DNA from: Roseateles depolymerans
Lineage (GTDB): Bacteria; Pseudomonadota; Gammaproteobacteria; Burkholderiales; Burkholderiaceae_C
DNA: 41,997 nt
NCBI GenBank assembly: GCA_003241055.1
Contig: QFOD01000032.1
Coordinates: 1-41,997, forward strand
Direction of reading: 5' to 3'
Below the pieces are notes generated by a model. The model was not told the DNA's origin. It did not search any database and saw only the letters and a program-made list of their open reading frames with translations. Below are positions 24,893-30,985 of the stretch, in pieces. Both the position numbers and the translations under genes were made by a program. Positions within the stretch are counted from its first letter, which is position 1, and every line of letters starts with the position of its first letter.

Positions 24893-25932
24893 TGAGTAAA
24901 CCTGCACGCAGACGCGAACAGGGCTTTGTCCTTGTCCTGACCATCGCTGTGTTGGCAACGCTAGCAGTCGCCGCAGCGTACTTTGGGGTGCGCGTACAGA
25001 CAGCGCTCAGGCTGGCAGAGTCAACCCAAGATTTGGCTGAGGCGCAGATCGCCTTGAGTGATGACCGTGCCGAAGTGTTGTTTCGTTTGGCCACGACGCC
25101 GTTCAGCCGCAACGGGCTGGGCGACCTTCCGGACGTGATTCGTCTGGATGACAGGCCATACGTTGACGGTCGCACCGTGCTGCGTCTCCAGGACGACGCA
25201 GGATTGATCAATCTCAACGCGGTGCCTGACGATTTCCTGGGCCGCTTTCTTGGCACGCTCGGTGTGCCAGTCGAGCGCCAACCCTCGCTCGTTGATGCGC
25301 TAGGCGATTACACGGATGCGGACAATTTGCGCCGTCTGAACGGCGCCGAGGCCCCGCAGTATCAGGCGATCGGTCGCCCTGATCTGCCTCCGAATCGACC
25401 ATTGATATCGCCCTATGAATTGCGCGACGTGTATGGCTGGAAGCAAGAAGCGTCGTTGTGGCCGCTTCGGGGCGGTGTGCTGGAGTTCGTCACGGTGCGA
25501 CAGGTTCCTGGATTGAATCCGAACACTGCACCTTGGCAGGTCCTGACAGCACTGCCGGGAGTGACCAAAGATATCGCGCAAGCCATCATCGATCGGCGAG
25601 AGTTGGAGCCGATCAGTGTCGAATGGCTGGATGCGCTTCTGGGTACCCGGTATGCCGCGCCGCCGTCCCCGTTGCGAGGCTTCCCGGCAGACTCCGTGCG
25701 CGTTACACAGTGGGTGCCCGGCCTTCCATGGGGCTATCGCTACAATGTCCGGCTAACGCCAAATGGGGTTTCGGCCCCCTGGATCATCAGCTACTTCTAT
25801 CGACTCGAGCGAGTTGATGACCAGAAGTTGTCTGCGTCCGACTCCAAGCCGCCGGCCCATGCCAAAGAAATCCCGAGTCTTCCTCCAAGACCTGCTTTTT
25901 CGTCCTCCGCGCCGAGCATTTTGGCGAACTGA
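24892..25932 (+). CDS. gspK: Type II secretion minor pseudopilin GspK
   Basis: A 346-residue protein, the largest pseudopilin. The leader ends REQG before FVLVLTIAVLATLAVAAAYF, which lacks the +5 Glu, as normal for GspK. The alpha-helical domain contains LQDDAGLINLNAVPDDFL and VPGLNPNTAPWQVLTALPGV, GspK signatures resembling helix-hairpin-helix segments. It sits at the pseudopilus tip. The last 30 residues are a Pro/Ser-rich tail (SKPPAHAKEIPSLPPRPAF) that overlaps the start of gspL by 74 nt. Confidence 0.93.
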   Translation: MSKPARRREQGFVLVLTIAVLATLAVAAAYFGVRVQTALRLAESTQDLAEAQIALSDDRAEVLFRLATTPFSRNGLGDLPDVIRLDDRPYVDGRTVLRLQDDAGLINLNAVPDDFLGRFLGTLGVPVERQPSLVDALGDYTDADNLRRLNGAEAPQYQAIGRPDLPPNRPLISPYELRDVYGWKQEASLWPLRGGVLEFVTVRQVPGLNPNTAPWQVLTALPGVTKDIAQAIIDRRELEPISVEWLDALLGTRYAAPPSPLRGFPADSVRVTQWVPGLPWGYRYNVRLTPNGVSAPWIISYFYRLERVDDQKLSASDSKPPAHAKEIPSLPPRPAFSSSAPSILAN

Positions 25933-26983
25933 CGGGCTGGAGTTGGCGCCAAATGGGGGCGGGGAGCTTGTCGTCTCCCGCGGGCGTTGCCGTTTCGGGC
26001 GCTTTGACCTGAGCAGGATTCCTGGCGCCAAGCGTGTGAGTGCGTTGCGACTGCAACTGCAGGCATGGAGTCCTTTCGTTGAGCCGGAATTCGCCGTCGC
26101 ATGGCTGGAATCCGGCTGGGCGATGGTGTGGTGCTGGGATGCCGGAGCGCTGCGTAGTTCGCTTGAGAGTTCGTCATATAACCGAGCGATGCGGTGCATA
26201 CCTGAGGCAGCGCTTCGCTCACGCGGGGCGGACGGTTTGCGGCTGATACGTGTTCTGGACGGGTTCGAGGCTCAACACTGGGGTGATGGGGAACTGCTTG
26301 CCAGTCGTTGGTGGGGGGGGCATCCCACGTCAGCTGATCTGGTGAATTTTCAGCGGGACTGCAGCGTGCCGCCTGATTCAATCGCCTCGACGCTGACGGC
26401 CGAGGACTTGCCGTTGCTGGAACGGCCGTGGGCCAGCCTCGTATCTGCTGAGGCGTCGCGCGGTGATGTGTCGCCGCAGGAACGACGGTTCTACGCCGTT
26501 GCTGTCCTTGTGCTGGCGATACCTGCGCTCGCTCTTGCGGTCGATCACATTCGCCTTGCGCAGGCCCAGTATTCGATGTCGCAGCAGATTCAGGCGGCCG
26601 ACGAACGCGCCCATGGCGTGCTGGCGCAGCGTGAAGCAGCCATGCTTGCTGCGGAACAGCTGCGAGCGCTTGCCGAACTTCAGCCGTACCCTCAGCCGCT
26701 CGTACACATGGCGGCGATCGCACGGGCGCTGCCGTCTAGCAGTCCGGCCTCGCTACGGGAGTGGGAGCTGGCTGACGGGCGTTTGCGAGTGCTTTTTGCC
26801 GTGCCCGAGGGGGAAATTGCGGGTGGCGAACTGGTCCGTGCGCTTGAGGAGACCGGACTGTTCAGTGATGTGAAGATCCTTGCGCAAGGAGACCCCAAGC
26901 AGATGGCGTTCAGCATGCAAATCAAGCGGCAGTCTGAACTTGTTTTGAGTCCTGCGGCTGCGTCCGCTCCTGAGGTCCGGTAA
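25859..26983 (+). CDS. gspL: GspL-like inner-membrane platform protein
   Basis: A 374-residue bitopic protein. Residues 1-205 form a cytoplasmic domain that is only loosely like the GspL actin-like domain. One membrane helix (FYAVAVLVLAIPALALAVDH, about 210-230) leads to a periplasmic coiled-coil (SMSQQIQAADERAHGVLAQR) and a small alpha/beta domain, the layout of GspL/PilN. It recruits GspE and binds GspM. The assignment rests on order (between K and M) and topology more than on motifs. ATG 25859 (MPKKSRVFL) gives a 74-nt overlap with gspK; later starts would trim a basic, apparently genuine N-terminus. Confidence 0.75.
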   Translation: MPKKSRVFLQDLLFRPPRRAFWRTDGLELAPNGGGELVVSRGRCRFGRFDLSRIPGAKRVSALRLQLQAWSPFVEPEFAVAWLESGWAMVWCWDAGALRSSLESSSYNRAMRCIPEAALRSRGADGLRLIRVLDGFEAQHWGDGELLASRWWGGHPTSADLVNFQRDCSVPPDSIASTLTAEDLPLLERPWASLVSAEASRGDVSPQERRFYAVAVLVLAIPALALAVDHIRLAQAQYSMSQQIQAADERAHGVLAQREAAMLAAEQLRALAELQPYPQPLVHMAAIARALPSSSPASLREWELADGRLRVLFAVPEGEIAGGELVRALEETGLFSDVKILAQGDPKQMAFSMQIKRQSELVLSPAAASAPEVR

Positions 26984-26985
26984 CG

Positions 26986-27570
26986 ATGGCGCTCTGGGAT
27001 GAGTTGCGCGTAAATCTGCGTCTGCGAGCTGGGTTGGCGGCCATTGTTGTCATTCTGGTTCTGTATGCATTGCTGGAATGGCGAGACTATTTGGGTACGC
27101 AGCGCAGCCGGTACAGGCAGTCGCTCGGACAAATGGCTCGCCTTCAGCAGCAGCAGCGTCCGGACCTCTGGGCCATGCGCGCTAGCGATGCCCAGGCGGA
27201 ACTGCTGACAGCGCGTTCGGCGCTGTGGCGCAATGTTTCGGCGGGGCAGGCGCAGGCGGAGGTCCGAGATTGGCTGACCAGTTTGCTTCGGCAGGCTGAC
27301 GCCAAGGGTAGTAGTGTTCGAGTGACTGAGCCTGAGGCTGCCATCGATGCAGCGTCCGTGCAGGACAGGCTGCCGGAATCGTTGAAGTCTCTACGTCCCC
27401 TGCGAGCTCGCGTGGAATTCAATTCCGACGCGTCGGTGTTGTTGGCTGTTCTTGCCGGAATGAATGACGCCGAGCATCGGGTTGTCGTCGACGGCTTGAA
27501 TGCGAAGCCTGCTCGTACTGAGATGACGCTGACTTTTTGGTTTGATCTGAGCGCCACCGAGAAACCATGA
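26986..27570 (+). CDS. gspM: GspM-like platform protein
   Basis: A 194-residue bitopic protein: a short cytoplasmic N-terminus, one membrane helix (GLAAIVVILVLYALLEW), a helical periplasmic stretch and a small C-terminal alpha/beta fold (RARVEFNSDASVLLAVLAGM). This is the GspM layout, the partner of GspL. It starts 2 nt after gspL and overlaps the next gene by 4 nt. Confidence 0.8.
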   Translation: MALWDELRVNLRLRAGLAAIVVILVLYALLEWRDYLGTQRSRYRQSLGQMARLQQQQRPDLWAMRASDAQAELLTARSALWRNVSAGQAQAEVRDWLTSLLRQADAKGSSVRVTEPEAAIDAASVQDRLPESLKSLRPLRARVEFNSDASVLLAVLAGMNDAEHRVVVDGLNAKPARTEMTLTFWFDLSATEKP

Positions 27571-28046
27571 AGTTTCTGCTGATTCATGCGTCCATTCGGC
27601 AACTCGTTGTCGGCGTGCTTGCAGTGCTGGTCGTTGCGTTCCTGATGATCTTGTTGCTGCCGGCCGACCTGCCGACGCTGAAAGGGGCAAAGGTTCAGGA
27701 TTTGCCTTGGACTTTGCCCGGAGCTACCTCAATCGAAAGCGATGCCGCAGTGAGTGTGATCAGTCAGCGGCACCTCTGGGGCGCGCCTGCAGCCGTTCCA
27801 GGTCAATCGGTGTTCGTTCCGCCGCCAGTGGAGAAGCCTTTGACCCCGCCGGACTGGCGCATCAGGGGTGTCTATGCTGTCGGGAACGAGTACGCGGCGT
27901 TGTTGCTCGTGCCAGGCCAGCCGGTCAAGGTTCTCGCCGTCGGTGATGCACTGCCGGGCGGTGCCAAGATCGTCGCCATCTCGCCCTATCAGCTCACGAT
28001 CCAATTGGGTCGCCAGCGCCTGCACCTCAGTACCTACGAAGAATGA
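27567..28046 (+). CDS. XpsN/GspC-like secretin-linking protein, short
   Basis: A 159-residue bitopic protein: N-terminal membrane helix (LVVGVLAVLVVAFLMILLLP), a linker with RHLWGAP, then a beta domain PPDWRIRGVYAVGNEYAALL to LTIQLGRQRLHLSTYEE. That domain has the homology-region pattern of GspC/PilP proteins that contact the N0 domain of the secretin. No PDZ or coiled-coil domain follows, so it is much shorter than classical GspC. Its place between gspM and gspD is that of xpsN in Xanthomonas. It overlaps both neighbours by 4 nt. Confidence 0.78.
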   Translation: MKFLLIHASIRQLVVGVLAVLVVAFLMILLLPADLPTLKGAKVQDLPWTLPGATSIESDAAVSVISQRHLWGAPAAVPGQSVFVPPPVEKPLTPPDWRIRGVYAVGNEYAALLLVPGQPVKVLAVGDALPGGAKIVAISPYQLTIQLGRQRLHLSTYEE

Positions 28047-30565
28047 ATGCCACGAAGCGCCTTGATTTGAATCGCCTGCAACGGGCTTCGGTTGCGGCCA
28101 GGTTCGGGATCGCCCCCGCAGTCGTTGCGGGCGTGCTGAGTGGCTGCGCTTCACCAGAGGCCCCGCTCATTGCGCCGCCACTGATGACCAAGTCGACGTC
28201 TGCCGTGGCCGTAAGCAGTTCGGGGGGCGGCGGGGCGGACGGGGCCAAGGGCATTCAGGTGGTTGATACGCCGCCCATTCCGGCACCAAAGCGAGAGAGT
28301 ACGGTCAAGGCTGCTGTGCCTGCAGCAGCAGAAGGTGCGGCCGATACGTCGCTGATGTTTGATGGGTTGCCCTTACCCAGCTTTGTGCAGGTGGTATTCG
28401 GGTCGGTGCTGAAGAAGAACTACAGCATCGATCCGGTCGTGCTGTCGCGGACTGACCTCGTCACTATTCGGACGGGGCCACAGACCGCTGCGCAGACATT
28501 GGACACGACGCGCATGTTGTTGAAGACCTATGGCTTGGCGGTCACCGAGCTTGGGGGCTTCTACCGCATTGCGCCCGACAACAATCTGAACGCCTATTCC
28601 CCCGAGATCCGTCGCGGCCGGGCTCAGCCGGAGGTGCCGCTGCCTTTGCGGCCGGTGTTCCAGCTGGTTGAGATGACTTCGGTGAAGGCGGTGGAGGTCT
28701 CGGGCTGGCTGAAGACGATGTTCGGTCAGAAGATCACCATTCAGGAGGATCCGTCGAGAAATGCCCTGTTGCTCAACGGGCAGCCGGCAGACATGGTGGC
28801 CGCGCTGGAGGCTCTCCAGGTGCTGGATCAACCTTTGATGCGCGGGCGGCGCAGCAAGTTGCTGACCCCGTCCGCACTGTCAAGCGAAGACCTTGCGCGC
28901 AAGCTCGCCGAAATCCTGTCGACGGAAGGCTACGCCGTTTCGGTCGGCTCAGGGACTCAATCAGCGATCAGCCTGATCACCATCCCGGCGTCCAATTCGG
29001 TGCTCGTATTTACGGTCGACGAATCGGTGCTTCAGCATGTGATCTCTTGGTCCCAGAAGCTCGAAGCGCTGGACAACGACAGTCGCCGCGTCGGCAGCTA
29101 TTTCAGCTATACGGTCAAGTACGCTGATGCGCAGAGCCTGGCCAAAACGTTGCAGGAGTTGCTGAGTACGCCCGCCCAAACAGCGGCTCCTGGTGCGATC
29201 GGCGTGACCCCCAAGGCGCCGGGACGTATCGTCGTCAACGGCGCGACGAACACGTTGATCTTCACAAGCACTCAAAGTGAATACCAGCAATTGCTGTCGA
29301 TACTTCGTGAGCTGGATCAGCCCTCCAAATCGGCGCTGATCGAGGTGACGGTGGCTGAGGTCCGCGTCAGTGACACCTCCCAACTTGGCATCGAATGGGC
29401 GCTGCCCAGCGGAAACCGTGTGGTCGGCGGCACGAAAGGTGGCCTGGGCATTGGCACCGGCGGGCTGACGCTCAACTACCTGAGCAACGCAGGTGTCGTC
29501 AAGGCACAACTGAATGCACTGGCAGCGGCCAGCAAAGCCAACATTTTGTCTACGCCGCGCATCATGGCTCGCAATGGCGAGACTGCCATGATTCAGGTGG
29601 GTCAGGAAGTTCCCATCGTCACCAGCCAACAAAGCAACGCGAACAGTGGCGTGGTGGGCGGCAGCAACGGGACCGTCGCCACAGGCATTCTTCAGACGAT
29701 CCAGTACAAGAACACGGGGGTCATTCTCAAGGTCAAGCCAGTGATCTTCTCGGGCGATCGGATCGAGTTGGATGTTTCTCAGGAGGTCAGTTCGGCTGCG
29801 GCCACGTCGACCGGTGTGACAACCTCCCCGACGATCAGTACACGCAAGGTTGAAACCAAACTGTCGATCAAGGATGGCGCGACCTGGCTGCTCGGCGGAT
29901 TGATGTCCAGCTCCGATACCAAGACCGATTCAGGGATTCCTTTGCTGAAGGACATTCCTATTGCCGGTCAACTCTTTCGCACCAACACCGGCTCCGTCGA
30001 CAAGACCGAACTGATCGTGCTGATCACGCCCTACATCATCAATGATGACAATGTGGCGGAGCAGCTGACGCAATCGTTCCGATCTCAGCTCGGGGGGTGG
30101 GCCCAGGCGCAGCCGGCCACAGCCCAGAAGCAGAGCGATGGCCGTGCTGCGGCAACCAGTAGCCCGGATGTGGGTGCGCCTAACGCAGCTTCCCCGCCCG
30201 CGTCACAGCCCCAGGCGCCCGCTGTGGAGGCGCCGGTTTCAGCGGTTGTTGCTCCAGGTACGGGCAAAGGCGGTTCGTCACCGAATGAGCCGGAAGCGCC
30301 TTCCAAGGCGCCAGAGGCCAGCAGCGTTCCGGCAGCGTCAGCGGATTTGGGTGCCATTTTGTCCGGCAGCAACAGCACGCCGGTAACGGACCCCAAACTG
30401 CTTGACGAGTTCAAGCGTGCCCAGAGCGGGCCGGCCATGACTGAGCATGTCGTCCCGGCCGGCGTAGCAACGGTGCCGTCGAACAAAGGCGCTGCAAAGC
30501 CTGTGGCGAAGAAGGCCAAGCAGCCCGTCAAACCCGGCGCCGCGGCCTCATCGGCATCTCGTTGA
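28043..30565 (+). CDS. gspD: Type II secretion outer-membrane secretin GspD
   Basis: An 840-residue secretin. The N-terminus has a lipobox LSGC with C35 as lipidation site, so it is a lipoprotein and may not need a separate pilotin. N0-N3 domains span about 110-430 (LPLPSFVQVVFGSVLKKNYS is N0). The secretin core follows (VGQEVPIVTSQQSN, LSIKDGATWLLGGLM, GIPLLKDIPIAGQLF, ELIVLITPYII). After about residue 690 comes an Ala/Pro/Ser-rich tail of roughly 150 residues ending in a Lys/Ala stretch. GspD forms the outer-membrane channel. ATG 28043 overlaps the previous stop; the gene closes the 20.8-kb array. Confidence 0.95.
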   Translation: MNATKRLDLNRLQRASVAARFGIAPAVVAGVLSGCASPEAPLIAPPLMTKSTSAVAVSSSGGGGADGAKGIQVVDTPPIPAPKRESTVKAAVPAAAEGAADTSLMFDGLPLPSFVQVVFGSVLKKNYSIDPVVLSRTDLVTIRTGPQTAAQTLDTTRMLLKTYGLAVTELGGFYRIAPDNNLNAYSPEIRRGRAQPEVPLPLRPVFQLVEMTSVKAVEVSGWLKTMFGQKITIQEDPSRNALLLNGQPADMVAALEALQVLDQPLMRGRRSKLLTPSALSSEDLARKLAEILSTEGYAVSVGSGTQSAISLITIPASNSVLVFTVDESVLQHVISWSQKLEALDNDSRRVGSYFSYTVKYADAQSLAKTLQELLSTPAQTAAPGAIGVTPKAPGRIVVNGATNTLIFTSTQSEYQQLLSILRELDQPSKSALIEVTVAEVRVSDTSQLGIEWALPSGNRVVGGTKGGLGIGTGGLTLNYLSNAGVVKAQLNALAAASKANILSTPRIMARNGETAMIQVGQEVPIVTSQQSNANSGVVGGSNGTVATGILQTIQYKNTGVILKVKPVIFSGDRIELDVSQEVSSAAATSTGVTTSPTISTRKVETKLSIKDGATWLLGGLMSSSDTKTDSGIPLLKDIPIAGQLFRTNTGSVDKTELIVLITPYIINDDNVAEQLTQSFRSQLGGWAQAQPATAQKQSDGRAAATSSPDVGAPNAASPPASQPQAPAVEAPVSAVVAPGTGKGGSSPNEPEAPSKAPEASSVPAASADLGAILSGSNSTPVTDPKLLDEFKRAQSGPAMTEHVVPAGVATVPSNKGAAKPVAKKAKQPVKPGAAASSASR

Positions 30566-30709
30566 CCGTCGCCAGCATTGAGGGCGACGTGGCGGCGTTG
30601 TGACTAGATCTGGGGTGACCGCGCGCAGAAGTACTCGCTGACGCCTGTGTTGGCGAGGCCGAGCCCGGCAAGAGGGAGACACCTCTAGAGCTGATTCAGC
30701 ATCTGGAGT

Positions 30710-30730
30710 GTGCACATTGTCACTGTGCAC
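30710..30730. repeat. Inverted repeat, candidate activator-binding site
   Basis: GTGCACA, 7-nt spacer TTGTCAC, TGTGCAC: a perfect 7-bp inverted repeat whose arms each contain GTGCAC. It is centred about 50 bp before the inferred transcription start. The arms recall NtrC half sites, but the spacing is 2 nt too long for that protein, so the binding factor is unknown. Confidence 0.45.
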
Positions 30731-30744
30731 CAAAAAGTCGGGAG

Positions 30745-30760
30745 TTGGCCGATCAGTTGC
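30745..30760 (+). promoter_or_regulatory. Sigma-54 (RpoN) type -24/-12 promoter
   Basis: TTGGC at 30745-30749 and TTGC at 30757-30760 place the invariant GG and GC exactly 10 nt apart, as sigma-54 requires. The start would fall near 30772. A TAGAAT four bases downstream could instead be a sigma-70 -10 box, but no acceptable -35 lies 16-18 nt before it. Confidence 0.5.
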
Positions 30761-30795
30761 CCCTAGAATCCGCCGGCTGACCGTAAGGAGGAACG

Positions 30796-30825
30796 TTGAC
30801 GGTAAAGCCAATTGCATCAGCATGA
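30796..30825 (+). CDS. Possible 9-codon leader peptide
   Basis: A perfect TAAGGAGG (30784-30791) stands 4 nt before TTG 30796, which opens MTVKPIASA and a TGA stop. The strong ribosome site far from any large gene, at the 5' edge of a foldable leader, suggests translation-coupled control, but the TTG start and short spacer make it uncertain. The TAAGGAGG could instead be single-stranded leader bait for other factors. Confidence 0.2.
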   Translation: MTVKPIASA

Positions 30826-30892
30826 CTGTTGCGAAAATGGCTCATGCTACGGGTCTCTACCCGGTTGCCTACCGTAGACCGCCCTTCTTTTT
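30799..30892 (+). ncRNA. Foldable leader RNA, three-way junction with alternative hairpin (candidate attenuator/riboswitch)
   Basis: ACGGTA (30799-30804) pairs with TACCGT (30870-30875) and encloses two stems: AGCCA/TGGCT (30806-30810, 30838-30842) and CGGGT/ACCCG (30850-30854, 30859-30863). The closing strand can instead join GGT..CTAC/GTAGACC (30852-30860 with 30874-30880), a hairpin followed four bases later by TTCTTTTT (30885-30892), so the two folds exclude each other. ACCGT at 30780-30784 is a further competitor for ACGGT. The 3' part (ACGGGTCT, CCGGTTGCC) recalls the c-di-GMP-I (GEMM) aptamer, but its conserved GCAAAGC joining strand is missing. Class therefore unassigned. Confidence 0.4.
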
Positions 30893-30973
30893 GAGATAGC
30901 ATACGTCGTCCTTCGGGCGGCTCATGCTGAACGGGCGCAAGGATGTGGACTACCATCCAATCAATCTTTCTTT

Positions 30974-30980
30974 GAGGTGA
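30974..30980 (+). promoter_or_regulatory. Shine-Dalgarno of the secreted-protein gene
   Basis: GAGGTGA matches the 16S rRNA 3' end over seven bases and lies 5 nt before TTG 30986. The in-frame GTG at 30977 is part of this site and so is unlikely to be the start. Confidence 0.65.
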
Positions 30981-30985
30981 GTAAA

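Larger units (their letters stand above)
30566..30985. other. 420-nt regulatory intergenic region between gspD and the secreted-protein gene
   Basis: No protein gene longer than a few codons is convincing here. It holds small palindromes (CTCTAGAG 30683-30690, GCTGATTCAGC 30690-30700), a 7-bp inverted repeat (30710-30730), a sigma-54-type promoter (30745-30760), a TAGAAT element (30764-30769), a foldable leader (30780-30921) and the Shine-Dalgarno of the next gene. No T-tract terminator follows gspD, so read-through or Rho-dependent ending is possible. Confidence 0.7.

Noticed and set aside
30710..30730. A classical NtrC-binding site.
   Set aside because: The TGCAC and GTGCA half sites are 9 nt apart instead of 7.
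30799..30875. A tRNA gene, since the closed fold is 77 nt long with a terminal stem.
   Set aside because: The terminal stem is 6 bp, no GTTC-type T-loop, no anticodon arm of correct size and no CCA.
30799..30880. A canonical c-di-GMP-I (GEMM) riboswitch.
   Set aside because: The 3' words match, but the conserved GCAAAGC strand and the GAAA tetraloop position are missing; kept only as an unassigned structured leader.
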